A DNA stretch of 64,000 nt from Pseudomonadota bacterium (GCA_023423975.1 JAFAEO010000044.1:1-64000), one strand, 5' to 3'. Shown: positions 1-8,748, counted from the stretch's first letter. Program-made: numbers and translations. The notes: generated by a model not told the origin, from the sequence alone.

Positions 1-62
1 CAGACGCCGTCATACGAGAAAGGAGTCCGTCTCGTGGCCTCGGAGATGTGTATACGACACCG
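1..62 (+). other. Illumina Nextera i7 adapter remnant (assembly artefact)
   Basis: Read left to right, this stretch follows the layout of a Nextera i7 (P7) adapter. It has a degraded P7 end (CATACGAGA at 11-19), an 8-base index AGGAGTCC at 21-28, the i7 read-primer segment at 29-43 (GTCTCGTGGCCTCGG, one mismatch to the standard GTCTCGTGGGCTCGG), and the transposon mosaic end starting AGATGTGTATA at 44-54, after which it degrades. The index equals the adapter-strand form of Nextera index N705. The block is sequencing-library DNA left at a contig end. Any reading frame crossing it is spurious, and the bases just after it may also be low quality. Confidence 0.95.
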
Positions 63-115
63 GGGCCGGGGGACGGGTTACCCGCCTCGTTATTTGCGTT
101 GCTGTTGGCGCTTAC

Positions 116-346
116 ATGGGGCTGACTGTCGGCGGAGTGATTGGCCTGATTGTTCGCGCTGTTATCGGCGTTGTCATTGGCGCTTTTGTCGGCGCTGTTA
201 TTGGCGTTTTTATTGGGATCTGCAATGGTCATGGGTCAAAGGGGCAAGGGCGTACAAAGTCGGGCTTCTTGTGCGGGCGCCACTCCACCAGGCCCAGGGG
301 GGCTATCGGGCGGAGAGTCGCTCGGACGACGGAACCTGCATTGTAG
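116..346 (+). CDS. Doubtful fragment of a glycine-rich hydrophobic protein
   Basis: The first ~37 residues are hydrophobic with a repeated glycine pattern (VIGVVIGAFVGAVIGVFIG), resembling a glycine-zipper membrane segment. After that the frame turns basic and looks non-coding. The frame stays open upstream into the adapter remnant, so any real gene here would be cut at its 5' end. The repeated 'GGCGCTGTTAT' style of the DNA could alone produce the Val/Ile/Gly pattern. I do not recognise a family. The rest of 63-373 shows no other feature. It may be the tail of a small membrane protein gene, or nothing. Confidence 0.2.
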   Translation: MGLTVGGVIGLIVRAVIGVVIGAFVGAVIGVFIGICNGHGSKGQGRTKSGFLCGRHSTRPRGAIGRRVARTTEPAL

Positions 347-373
347 TGCATTCGCCCTGCAGGCGCGGGTTGC

Positions 374-982
374 TCAGGCTGCGAAGCGGAATGTCATGAC
401 CCGTGCCGGCGGCACATTGGTCCACACGATTTCACTGCTGTAATGACAGGCTTTCAGGGAAGATTGCCATTGTGTCTGGCGCAGGTTGTAGGTGAACTGG
501 ATGGCGCGGCCGTCGTCCTTGAGCAGCGTCTGCCAATGGTGCAGAATTCGGCTGCGCACTTCGGGTGGCAGGGAAATGAGCGGCAGGCTGGAGACGATGG
601 CATTAATGCTGACCCCCGGGGGCAGCAGGGCATCCAGATCGGCGGCATTGCCATTGATGATGGTCAGATGCGGGAAGCGCCGTTGCAGGTGCTGGGCAAA
701 GACGTTGGAAAACTCAATGACGATCAGCTTGTCGGCCGGAACGCCATGATCCAGTATTGCTTGTGTGATAACGCCGGTGCCGCCGCCCAGTTCAATAACG
801 ATGCCGTCATGATTGAGCGGGATGTGCTTGGCCATATAGCGTCCCAGCTTGCGAGAGCTGGGACAGATGGCGCCGGTGAATTTGGGCTGGTGCATCAGCT
901 CGTTCACAAACATGAGCGGGCGTGAGCGCCTGACGGTTTTCTTCAGACGGCCAAAACCGCTTCTGCACCATGTTCCAACCAT
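374..982 (-). CDS. Class I SAM-dependent methyltransferase, PmtA-like (phospholipid N-methyltransferase / rRNA dimethylase fold)
   Basis: This is a 202-residue protein with a Rossmann methyltransferase core. Motif I is VIELGGGTGVIT (about residues 62-73), which binds S-adenosylmethionine. An acidic residue in VIEFS follows at the end of strand 2, then NGNAADLD (motif II region). The stretch before motif I (KFTGAICPSSRKLGRYMA) is typical of the short PmtA-type family that methylates phosphatidylethanolamine, also annotated loosely as rRNA adenine dimethylase-like. The substrate is inferred from this family resemblance only. The start is uncertain: the ATG at 982 gives the full frame, and an in-frame ATG at 913 (MFVNELMHQPK) would still keep the whole domain. 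It lies 76 bases downstream of metG on the same strand and may be read from the metG transcript. Confidence 0.75.
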   Translation of the reverse strand: MVGTWCRSGFGRLKKTVRRSRPLMFVNELMHQPKFTGAICPSSRKLGRYMAKHIPLNHDGIVIELGGGTGVITQAILDHGVPADKLIVIEFSNVFAQHLQRRFPHLTIINGNAADLDALLPPGVSINAIVSSLPLISLPPEVRSRILHHWQTLLKDDGRAIQFTYNLRQTQWQSSLKACHYSSEIVWTNVPPARVMTFRFAA

Positions 983-1058
983 ATATTTCTACGTCCCGTT
1001 TTATTGTTGACCACAACATGATGCTTGTGCACGCGGCCCGTTTTACGGGGCCGGCGTA

Positions 1059-3161
1059 TTAGCGTACGCGCATGCCAGGCTGAGCGCCTTCCCACGGTTC
1101 CAGGATATAGATACCGGGGTTGGCTTTTTCGTCAGCATCGCTGGCGGCAAGCACCATGCCTTCGGAGACACCAAACTTCATTTTACGTGGGGCCAGGTTG
1201 GCCACCATTACCGTATATTTTCCGATCAGGGTCTCGGGCTGATAAGCTGATTTTATTCCAGAAAACACATTCCGGGTTCTGCCTTCGCCCACATCCAGTG
1301 TAAGGCGCAACAGCTTGCTGGAACCTTCCACATGTTCACAATTAACAATTTTTGCAATTCGCAAATCTATTTTTACAAAATCATCAATCGTAATTACATC
1401 TGCAATGGCTTCGCCACCGGGCAGGGCTGCGGCAACCGCTGCGGCCACCACATCGGCATCGGCTGCAGGTGCGTCGGGTTCAATCAGGGTATCGAGCATG
1501 GTCGGTTCTACACGCTGCATCAGGTGCTTGAACGGTGCAATATGGTCAGGCAGTTCGGCAGCATCGCTCCAGGCAAAGCTGCGGTTCATGCCGAACAATT
1601 CAGTTGCAATACGTTCGGCCAGCGCAGGCAGCACTGGTGCCAGCATCACAGACAGGGCCTTGAAGCCGGCAATGGCACGTGAGCACACGTCCTGCAAGGC
1701 CAGTTTCTGCGGCTCGTCTGCGGTGCTGATGCCTTTGGCCATGACCCACGGCTGGGCGCTGTCAAATGCCTGGTTGATTTTGTCTGCGTGCGCCATCAGG
1801 TTGCGGATTGCGCGGGCGTACTCGCGGTTCTCGAAATCAACCCGTACCTGTTCGGTCAGTGTTGCCAATTCAGTTGCCATTGCCTGGGCATCACCGGCGT
1901 AACCCAGCTTGCCGTCGAAGTGGCGGGTGATGAAAGTGGCGGCGCGGCTGGCAATATTAATGTATTTGCCGATCAGGTCACTGTTGACGCGGGCGATGAA
2001 ATCATCGGGGTTAAAGTCAATATCTTCAACCCGCGCATTGAGCTTGGCCGCGATGTAGTAGCGCAGCCATTCTGCATTCATGCCGATATCCAGGTACTTG
2101 ACGGGCGAGATACCGGTGCCGCGGCTTTTGGACATTTTCTCGCCGCTTACGGTAATGAAGCCGTGCACATTCAGGGCATCGGGCACCTTGCGACCGGAGA
2201 ACTTGAGCATGGCCGGCCAGAACAGGGCATGGAAATACACAATGTCTTTGCCGATAAAGTGAACCTGTTCAGTGCTGCTGTCCGGCGCCAGCAAGGCGTC
2301 AAAGTCAATGCCCTGCAGCTTGCAGTAGGATTTGAGTGACGCCAGATAGCCCACCGGCGCATCGAGCCAGACATAGAAATACTTGCCCGGCGCATCGGGA
2401 ATTTCAATGCCGAAATAAGGCTCATCGCGCGAGATATCCCAATCATTCAGATTGCTTTCTTTACCCTCGTCATTGCCCAGCCACTCGCGGGTTTTGGCCA
2501 GCACTTCCGATTGCAGACGCTTGTTACCCTGGCTGTTACTTCCGGTGGTCCATTCCTGCAGGAATTCCACACAACGCTGATCGGACAGGTTAAAGAAAAA
2601 GTGTTCGGACGATTTCAGGACCGGTGTCGCATTAGTGAGCGTGGAGTACGGGTTGATCAGATCGGTAGGCGCATACACCGCGCCGCACACTTCACAGGAA
2701 TCGCCGTATTGATCCGGAGCATGGCATTTGGGGCACTCGCCCTTGATGTAGCGATCGGGCAGGAACATGCTTTTGACCGGATCGTAGAACTGCTCAATTG
2801 TCTTGGTGCTGATGAAACCGGCAGCCTTGAGCTGGCGATAGATAGCCTGCGACAGTTCGACGTTTTCCTGGCTGTCTGTACTGTGCCAGTGATCGAACTT
2901 GATATGAAAGCCGTTCAGATAGCGCGGGCGCTCCTGCGCATAGCGGGCCACCAGTTCCTGCGGCGTGATGCCTTCCTTTTCTGCCTTGAGCATGATAGGC
3001 GCCCCATGGGCGTCGTCTGCGCCGACAAAATGCACCGTGTGGCCGGCCATTCGCATGCTTCGTACCCAGATGTCAGCCTGGATATACTCCATGATGTGGC
3101 CGATGTGGAACGAACCGTTAGCGTAAGGGAGAGCCGTGGTAACAAAAATCGTGCGGGACAT
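1059..3161 (-). CDS. metG: Methionyl-tRNA synthetase
   Basis: A class I aminoacyl-tRNA synthetase of 700 residues that charges tRNA-Met. The HIGH signature appears as HIGH in GSFHIGHIMEY near residue 20 and the KMSKS loop as KMSKSRG near residue 341. Between them lies a zinc knuckle with two CxxC pairs (CPKC and CEVC, about residues 140-157), as in the long E. coli-type MetG. The last ~105 residues (from about IDDFVKIDLRIAKIV) form the OB-fold tRNA-binding domain found in dimeric MetG. I place the start at the ATG at 3161 (MSRTIFVTTALPYANG); a TTG three codons upstream is less likely. It is followed on the same strand by the PmtA-like methyltransferase. Confidence 0.97.
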   Translation of the reverse strand: MSRTIFVTTALPYANGSFHIGHIMEYIQADIWVRSMRMAGHTVHFVGADDAHGAPIMLKAEKEGITPQELVARYAQERPRYLNGFHIKFDHWHSTDSQENVELSQAIYRQLKAAGFISTKTIEQFYDPVKSMFLPDRYIKGECPKCHAPDQYGDSCEVCGAVYAPTDLINPYSTLTNATPVLKSSEHFFFNLSDQRCVEFLQEWTTGSNSQGNKRLQSEVLAKTREWLGNDEGKESNLNDWDISRDEPYFGIEIPDAPGKYFYVWLDAPVGYLASLKSYCKLQGIDFDALLAPDSSTEQVHFIGKDIVYFHALFWPAMLKFSGRKVPDALNVHGFITVSGEKMSKSRGTGISPVKYLDIGMNAEWLRYYIAAKLNARVEDIDFNPDDFIARVNSDLIGKYINIASRAATFITRHFDGKLGYAGDAQAMATELATLTEQVRVDFENREYARAIRNLMAHADKINQAFDSAQPWVMAKGISTADEPQKLALQDVCSRAIAGFKALSVMLAPVLPALAERIATELFGMNRSFAWSDAAELPDHIAPFKHLMQRVEPTMLDTLIEPDAPAADADVVAAAVAAALPGGEAIADVITIDDFVKIDLRIAKIVNCEHVEGSSKLLRLTLDVGEGRTRNVFSGIKSAYQPETLIGKYTVMVANLAPRKMKFGVSEGMVLAASDADEKANPGIYILEPWEGAQPGMRVR

Positions 3162-3170
3162 AAGATGCAA

Positions 3171-3508
3171 TGTAAATACAAAAAAGGGGGGAAAAGAATG
3201 ATTTTAGACGAATATTGCAGCGGACCGGGGTTTTGCGGCAATGGGCGTGCAATGATGATTGCGCCACCCGGTCGCTGACGCTGCAGCACAACGGGATGCG
3301 GCGCGCAGTGGGGCGTTTTGATATGGCACCAGGGCGATCAGACGCCAGGTGTGACGGGCATCTTCAGCATGGCGCCAACCTGCAGCAAGTTAACGACGGC
3401 AACAAGCCAGCTGTGGCGCGGCCGGGCGCGCTCGGGTAGCGTCCTTCAGAAAAACGGGTTGGTGGTCCGTCGCGATACAGGGAAATGACAACAGGCAGTG
3501 GCAGGCAC
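3171..3508. other. Gene-free interval upstream of metG
   Basis: These 338 bases lie between the metG start and the end of the chromate transporter genes. I see no convincing coding frame, RNA gene or hairpin followed by a T-run. The metG promoter must lie at the left end, around the homopolymer-rich 3180-3200, but I cannot place its boxes. Confidence 0.4.
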
Positions 3509-4042
3509 TCAGAGCATGCCGGCCTGATAGGCTACCACCCCGCCAATGGCGCACACCAGCAGCGCCCACATGGGGTTGGCTTCGGTGAAATAGACGAAAA
3601 CCAGCGTGCCCAGGACCATGCCCCAGGTGAGCACGTCAAAGGCCGAGTACAGCGACAGTTCAATGCCACTTGCAATAATCAGCCCGATGGCAACCGGCAC
3701 TACGGCGTCCTGAACCAGTTTGTATTCCCGCCGGTGGGTAAAGTGGCTGATCACCCGGCCGATGGCAAAGGCCAGCACAGATGCGGGCAATACCATGGCA
3801 ATGGTGGCCACCAGCAGCCCGGCAATACCGGCCACATGCCAGCCGATGATGCTTGCAATTAGCACATTGGGGCCGGGCGCCGATTGCGCGACGGCAAACA
3901 GATGGGTAAAGGTGTCGGAGTTCATCCATTGGTGAATATCGACCACCGCGTGGCGGATTTCCGGAATGGCGGCGTTGGCCCCGCCGATGGCAATCAGGGA
4001 AATGCGACTGAAGGTCAGAAACAGTTCAAGCAGCACGGTCAT
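3509..4042 (-). CDS. Chromate transporter, C-terminal half protein (short-chain CHR family)
   Basis: This 177-residue hydrophobic protein has about five or six membrane segments and is one CHR domain, the repeat unit of ChrA. The domain signature APGPNVLIASIIGWHVAG near residues 54-71 matches the conserved AxPGP loop. Its start overlaps the stop of the upstream half-size gene by four bases (ATGA), so the two halves are translationally coupled and probably form one transporter. Long-chain ChrA carries both domains in one chain and expels chromate, probably with sulfate-like anion exchange. Short-chain pairs are chromate exporters in some bacteria and of unknown substrate in others. No chrB-like regulator is adjacent. 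Confidence 0.85.
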   Translation of the reverse strand: MTVLLELFLTFSRISLIAIGGANAAIPEIRHAVVDIHQWMNSDTFTHLFAVAQSAPGPNVLIASIIGWHVAGIAGLLVATIAMVLPASVLAFAIGRVISHFTHRREYKLVQDAVVPVAIGLIIASGIELSLYSAFDVLTWGMVLGTLVFVYFTEANPMWALLVCAIGGVVAYQAGML

Positions 4043-4632
4043 GGCTGGTGCCCCTGGCGGCGCGCCATGATGAAGTTGGCGACGATGGCCAGCGGCATCA
4101 TGACGCCGACCACCTGCAACAGGGAAAACTTCAGCAGTACCACAAGTGCAATCGTAACGATACCGGCCACGATATGATGGGCGCGCAGGGTGATTTTGCT
4201 GGCCATTTTCAGGCCGGTGCCGATGACCATACCGGCGGCCGCGCAGGCAGAGCCTTGCAGGGCGGCATTGAAATAGGGGTTTTGGTCCAGGAACTGGTAC
4301 AGAATGGCCAGCACGATCAAGACCAGGATCGGCAGCACCAGCAGGCCGGCCACTGCCACCGCAGAGCCTTTGATGCCATGGTAGCGGTCGCCCAGCATGA
4401 CGGCTACGTTGACTGTATTGGCGCCCGGCAGGACCTTGCCGATACCCAGCAGCGTTGCATACTCTTTTTCGCTCAGCCAGTGTTGCTCGCGCACAATCAC
4501 ATGCCGGGCAATCGGCCCGACACCGCCAAAGCCCAGCAAGCCGATCTTGGCAAAGCCACGAAACAGCTGGGGCAGCGTGGCCACGCTAGTGGCGGGGGCA
4601 GGAAGGGGCGTGGTCGAAGGAGTCTGGGCCAT
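4039..4632 (-). CDS. Chromate transporter, N-terminal half protein (short-chain CHR family)
   Basis: A 197-residue membrane protein comprising the first CHR domain. The motif FGGVGPIARHVIV near residues 34-46 matches the FGGP-type signature of ChrA, followed by GIGKVLPGANTVNVAVMLG, the paired P-G loop. About six hydrophobic segments follow. I start it at the ATG at 4632 (MAQTPSTTP) because the longer frame from 4698 would run through a perfect 28-base palindrome that looks regulatory. The stop overlaps the ATG of the second half by four bases. Together they make a two-gene CHR transporter. Chromate as substrate is a family-based guess. Confidence 0.85.
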   Translation of the reverse strand: MAQTPSTTPLPAPATSVATLPQLFRGFAKIGLLGFGGVGPIARHVIVREQHWLSEKEYATLLGIGKVLPGANTVNVAVMLGDRYHGIKGSAVAVAGLLVLPILVLIVLAILYQFLDQNPYFNAALQGSACAAAGMVIGTGLKMASKITLRAHHIVAGIVTIALVVLLKFSLLQVVGVMMPLAIVANFIMARRQGHQP

Positions 4633-4660
4633 AAAATAAGGTGCCAAATAAGGTACCAGG

Positions 4661-4688
4661 AATTTAAGTCTTATATAAGACTTAAATT
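4661..4688. promoter_or_regulatory. Perfect 28-bp palindrome upstream of the chromate transporter pair
   Basis: Two 14-base arms (AATTTAAGTCTTAT and its exact complement) meet without spacer. The site is AT-rich in a GC-rich neighbourhood and lies 28 bases before the transporter start, so it can cover the promoter. Its size and symmetry fit an operator for a dimeric regulator (GntR or TetR type, by shape only). It lacks the T-run expected of a terminator. Confidence 0.55.
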
Positions 4689-4755
4689 GTACTCCCAATA
4701 GCGCGAATGGTCCGCGAAAATTTACGGGCGCCAGTGTCAGTGCCGGTGTCTGTGC

Positions 4756-6132
4756 TTAGGTCTTCTGCCCGATCAGCGTCATCCAGCCATTACGCAAGGC
4801 AGGCAGCAGCGAGAGCACGGCCAGGGTTGCCATGATCAGCCCGACATTGCGGAACATGTCTGCGTAGCCCACTACGGCGACCCAGTATTGGCTGACAAAG
4901 GGTGAGATGAACTGACCGATAAAGATGGAGGTTGCCGCCATGCCGGCAATCCGGCCTCGTAATGCCGGTGCGGAATGGGCAATGGCGGTGGACATGACAT
5001 TTGGCATGGCAATGCCCAGGCCCGCGCCCAGGATGGCGTTGGCCAGAAGCAGCGCCTCAAAGTGTGAAGCCGCCGAAAGCAGACCGAAGCCCGTTGCCAT
5101 CAGGCTGAAGCCCAGCAGAAAAATCAGCGTTGTGTCCAGGCGGCGCTTAAGCGCGCCAAAGCACAGGGCCGCCATCCCGCCGGCCAGATTGAAGGTGCCC
5201 AGCACCATGCCGAAACCGCTGGCGTTATAAATATTCAACGCTTGCATGTGAAATTGCAATTGCGACGGGACAGTATAAAAAGAAACATTGATCAGAAAAG
5301 CCAGCAGGCAGACGGTTCCCACCACTAGCCAATTTACAGGCGCATCGGTGAGTTTTGTTGCCGAATGCAGGGCGCGGGGGCGCTGCGGTTCTGTCAGGCA
5401 ATACATAACGGCAGGAATCAGTACCAGTGCGGCGCCGTATATGACAAACGGCATGCGCCAGTGCACTTCGGCCAGCAGGCCACCGGACATGACAAACACC
5501 ACGCCACCCAATTGCACAAAGGCTTGCTGCAAGCCCAGGTATCTTTCCCGCTCTGCGCCGGTAAAATAATCGCCGATTAGCGCGGTGCTCAGTGTAATGA
5601 TGGCGCCGATGGCCACGCCCAGTACGGCACGCCCGACCAGCAGGGCGGTCAGGCTGTCGGCAATCAGGCCCGAGGCGCCAGAGACGCCATACAATGCAAT
5701 GGCCATAACCAGCAGCCCCTTGCGCCCGAACCGGTCGGCCAGCATGCCGGCAAGCGGTGCTGACAGGGCGACAAACAGGGACGGCAGCGTGAGCACCATG
5801 CGGCTGAGCAGGGCGATATGTTCACTGTCGGCAAAACGGGTTGCAATGGCAGGCAGTGATGGGGCAATAATAATGCCGGCCATAATGGTGAGGGTGGCCA
5901 CCAGCAGCAGCACCAGCTTGCGAGCCGCCAGTCGGCGTGCACTGAGCGCTGGTGCCGCCAATGCGTGCGTTTGGGTCGCACAATCGGTTGGTGGCATCAA
6001 TGTGCCTTCAGCGCTATGGCTCTTGCGGCCCGCGGCTTGCGGGCCTGCGACTTCGGGGCCCGGCTGATGTGTCTGTGGCGGCTTATTGGCGTGTTGCCCG
6101 TCGGGTGACGTTGGCGGTGTATCGGAGGTCAT
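4756..6132 (-). CDS. MFS transporter, DHA1-type drug/metabolite exporter
   Basis: This is a 458-residue protein with twelve predicted membrane helices. The signature of the first cytoplasmic loop is present as GMLADRFGRKGLL (about residues 122-134), and a second-half counterpart follows helix 8 (GALKRRLDTTL). The first ~65 residues before the first helix are Pro/His/Thr-rich and look disordered. The ATG at 6132 has AAGG six bases upstream, but an internal start at residue 46 (MPPTDCATQ) would keep the whole transporter. It is divergent from the LysR regulator at 6310 across a 177-base shared promoter region, so that regulator probably controls it. The substrate is unknown. Confidence 0.85.
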   Translation of the reverse strand: MTSDTPPTSPDGQHANKPPQTHQPGPEVAGPQAAGRKSHSAEGTLMPPTDCATQTHALAAPALSARRLAARKLVLLLVATLTIMAGIIIAPSLPAIATRFADSEHIALLSRMVLTLPSLFVALSAPLAGMLADRFGRKGLLVMAIALYGVSGASGLIADSLTALLVGRAVLGVAIGAIITLSTALIGDYFTGAERERYLGLQQAFVQLGGVVFVMSGGLLAEVHWRMPFVIYGAALVLIPAVMYCLTEPQRPRALHSATKLTDAPVNWLVVGTVCLLAFLINVSFYTVPSQLQFHMQALNIYNASGFGMVLGTFNLAGGMAALCFGALKRRLDTTLIFLLGFSLMATGFGLLSAASHFEALLLANAILGAGLGIAMPNVMSTAIAHSAPALRGRIAGMAATSIFIGQFISPFVSQYWVAVVGYADMFRNVGLIMATLAVLSLLPALRNGWMTLIGQKT

Positions 6133-6309
6133 GGCTACCTTGATTGACAGAGTATGGCGTCATCATAAAACCTGAAGTTAACTTGATGTCAACCCTGCAT
6201 GGGGTGCAAGTTTTGCGAATGCGGTGGCAAATTAGTGATACAAAGGGTAAATGAGGCAGATGCCACTGGCAAGACAAATGCCATTATTTACACATGTAAT
6301 ATCATCACG

Positions 6310-7284
6310 ATGAAAGATATCCGAAACCTTGATTTTAACCTGCTCAAAGCGCTGGACGCGTTGCTGGATCACCGGAATGTGACCCGCGCAGCGGCCCGCC
6401 TGGGCGTAACGCAACCGGCAATGAGCGGCATGCTGACCCGCTTGCGCGATACTTTCGATGACCCGCTATTTGTGCGGGCACAGCGCGGCATTGAGCCGAC
6501 CGAGCGCGCGCTGGCTCTGGCCATACCACTTAAGCAGGTGCTGGGCGAGGTGGGCGCACTGTTGCAGCCTCCGGTATTTGATCCGGCCACTGCCAGTCAT
6601 CATTTTACGATCGCTTCGACCGACTATGCGCTGCGTGCCATTGCGCTACCGTTTCTGGCCACGCTCAAGCGACTGGCGCCCAATATCAAGGTGGCGCTGG
6701 TGCTGGTGAACGATACCCAGATGCTGTCCCAGCTGGAACGCGGCTTGATTGACGTGGCGCTGGTCTCGCCTGAATATGCCTGTCCGGATCTGCACGCGCG
6801 CAAGCTGTTTGATGAACATTACGTTTGTGTGGTGCGCCGGGACCATCCCATTATCAGGCACCAGCAGGATCTGACGCTGGAGCGGTTTTGTGAACTGGAT
6901 CATGCGCTGGTGTCTTATACAGGCGCAGGCTTTCGCGGCGCTACAGACGAGGCGCTGGAGAAAATCGGCAAAACGCGCCGGGTCACGGTGTCGGTCAAGA
7001 GTTTTCTGATCGTGCCCGACTTATTGCGGGCCAGCGATATGGTGTCGATTCTGCCCAGCCGCCTGGTCACCGACCTGGCCGGGCTGGCGGTGTTCGAGCC
7101 GCCCATTGCCATTACCGGTTTTACCAACATGGCGGCCTGGCATGAACGCACGCATCGTGATCCGGCCCAGCGCTGGTTGCGACAGTTGCTGTTTGATATC
7201 TGCTTTGACAATCATGCGCAATGCGTGGCTGGGCCGGCCGGCAAGGCGGGTGCGCCGGGCGTTATGTCCGGACCCTTGCCTTGA
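6310..7284 (+). CDS. LysR-family transcriptional regulator (NodD/NahR-like)
   Basis: A 324-residue protein with an N-terminal winged helix-turn-helix starting RNLDFNLLKALDALLDHRN, then TRAAARLGVTQPAMSGML (about residues 20-37), a textbook LysR reading head. The ligand domain (about residues 90-300) is of the NodD/NahR type, a subgroup that often senses aromatic compounds. I choose the ATG at 6310, because the frame extends upstream to 6199 without LysR-like sequence. The gene faces away from the MFS exporter at 4756-6132, the classic layout for a LysR protein controlling its divergent neighbour. The shared 177-base gap holds TTACA-CA-TGTAA at 6288-6299, a short inverted repeat just before the start. 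Confidence 0.9.
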   Translation: MKDIRNLDFNLLKALDALLDHRNVTRAAARLGVTQPAMSGMLTRLRDTFDDPLFVRAQRGIEPTERALALAIPLKQVLGEVGALLQPPVFDPATASHHFTIASTDYALRAIALPFLATLKRLAPNIKVALVLVNDTQMLSQLERGLIDVALVSPEYACPDLHARKLFDEHYVCVVRRDHPIIRHQQDLTLERFCELDHALVSYTGAGFRGATDEALEKIGKTRRVTVSVKSFLIVPDLLRASDMVSILPSRLVTDLAGLAVFEPPIAITGFTNMAAWHERTHRDPAQRWLRQLLFDICFDNHAQCVAGPAGKAGAPGVMSGPLP

Positions 7285-7309
7285 GCTAACTGGTCAATAA
7301 CCCACTAAC

Positions 7310-8416
7310 TTAAGCCGCTGCGCCGCGGTAGCGTTCCAACCAGTGTGCGTAGGGTGCGGGCAGTACCCAGGTAGGGCGCGGCTGTCCGAGCGTTTTGGCC
7401 AGCGCCAGCGGGTAATGCGGGTCGGTCAGATGGGCCCGGCCAATCATGACCAGATCCAGCTGTTCTTCCTGAACCACGCGGTTGGCCACTTGCGGATCGT
7501 CAATTCCCCAGGCCGAAGCTACCGGCAAGCCGGCTTCATTGCGCAGGCGTTGCGCAATGGGCGCCAGGAAAGCGGGGGTTGCCCATGGGATTTGTGTATC
7601 TGGGATGACAAAGTTGGCGCTCACGTTCAGCAGATCCAGACCGCCTTTGCGCATATTGCGGGCCAGTTCAATAGACTCGGCAACCGTTTGCTCATCACGA
7701 CCGTCATATTCGATCACGCCGAAACGCGCGGTCAATGGCAGGTTATGCGGCCAGGCATTGCGCACTGCGGCCAGGGTTTCCAGCAGAAAACGGCTGCGGC
7801 CGGCCAGGTCGCCGCCGTATTGGTCATCGCGCTGATTACTGTGGGCAGAAAAAAAGCTTTGCGCCAGATAGCCATGGGCAAAGTGCAGTTCCAGCCATTC
7901 GAAGCCGGCGTCACGGGCGCGTTTTGCCGCCGCGGCAAAATCGGCTTTGACGCGTTCAATGTCTTCCAACGTCATGGCCTTGGGCACTTTGGGCAGGTTT
8001 TCGCCATAGGCGATGGCAGAGGGCGCGATGGGTTGCCAGCCGCGCGGATCGTCAGCGGCGATATGGTCGTCGCCGTCCCATGGACGGTTGGCGCTGGCCT
8101 TGCGGCCTGCGTGGGCAATCTGGATGCCGGGCACTGCGCCGGCAGCCTTGATGGAAGCGGCGATTTTGGCCAGTCCTGCAACATGTTCATCACTCCACAG
8201 TCCCAGGCAGTCCGGCGTGATGCGGCCTTCCGGCGAGACCGCCGTGGCTTCCACAATCACCAGACCGGCGCCGCCGCGGGCCAGGCTGGCGTAATGAATC
8301 TGGTGCCAGTCATTGGTAAAGCCGTCCTGGGCACTGTACTGGCACATAGGCGGAACCGCAATGCGATTGCGCAAGGTCACGTCTTTGAGGCTGAAGGGGG
8401 AAAACAAATTCGTCAT
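7310..8416 (-). CDS. NADH:flavin oxidoreductase, old yellow enzyme family (XenA/YqjM type)
   Basis: A 368-residue FMN-dependent ene-reductase with a TIM-barrel fold. It carries the marks of the thermophilic-like or XenA/YqjM branch: Cys25 in VPPMCQYSA, which tunes the flavin; HAGRKAS near residue 100; the substrate-anchoring His pair in LHFAHGYLAQSFFS; and YGGDLAGRSRFLLE. It should reduce activated C=C bonds using NAD(P)H. The physiological substrate is unknown, and family members also act on nitroesters and quinones. I use the ATG at 8416, preceded by AAGAG at a good distance. It ends 25 bases from the convergent LysR gene and has its own long upstream region containing a 21-base palindrome. 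Confidence 0.92.
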   Translation of the reverse strand: MTNLFSPFSLKDVTLRNRIAVPPMCQYSAQDGFTNDWHQIHYASLARGGAGLVIVEATAVSPEGRITPDCLGLWSDEHVAGLAKIAASIKAAGAVPGIQIAHAGRKASANRPWDGDDHIAADDPRGWQPIAPSAIAYGENLPKVPKAMTLEDIERVKADFAAAAKRARDAGFEWLELHFAHGYLAQSFFSAHSNQRDDQYGGDLAGRSRFLLETLAAVRNAWPHNLPLTARFGVIEYDGRDEQTVAESIELARNMRKGGLDLLNVSANFVIPDTQIPWATPAFLAPIAQRLRNEAGLPVASAWGIDDPQVANRVVQEEQLDLVMIGRAHLTDPHYPLALAKTLGQPRPTWVLPAPYAHWLERYRGAAA

Positions 8417-8727
8417 ATTGGTACTCTTGAAATGGGTAAGCGTAAATCGGGCAGCGTGGATCAATATTGTTCACGGGGCGACAGGGCAATCGCAACAAGG
8501 CGAGCCAATGGCGCGGCGCTGTTGCCTCCCAACATATACCGGACCAGGATGCTGCTGCTGGCAGTTGGGCAACTCAGGCGTCTTGCCTGGCAGGCGCGCG
8601 GGCATTTTGCCTGGTGACGATAGCCCGTCCCACGGCAGGACTGATCCGCAAGCGATTGCGGTTTTGCCTAGTATGTCAAATTATGGTGCCGTGCATCAAA
8701 TAATTCAAATGCTATATTTTTGTCTTA

Positions 8728-8748
8728 GATATCATTTGAAATGATATC
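8728..8748. promoter_or_regulatory. Perfect inverted repeat (10-bp arms, one central base) upstream of the old yellow enzyme gene
   Basis: Arms GATATCATTT and AAATGATATC surround a single G at 8738. The element lies in a 422-base gene-free stretch (8417-8838) about 310 bases before the old yellow enzyme start and 90 bases after the SDR gene, both on the minus strand. No T-run follows on either strand, so an operator is more likely than a terminator. I see nothing else in that stretch, although its AT-rich part (8690-8760) is the likely promoter zone. Confidence 0.45.

Noticed and set aside
34..443. Several overlapping forward frames at the left end, one starting inside base 34
   Set aside because: They begin in or run out of the adapter remnant and have Arg/Cys/Trp-rich nonsense composition. 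Only the hydrophobic frame at 116-346 is kept, at low confidence.
443..925. 160-residue plus-strand frame
   Set aside because: It is the complement of the PmtA-like methyltransferase, which has clear SAM-binding motifs; the frame itself matches nothing.
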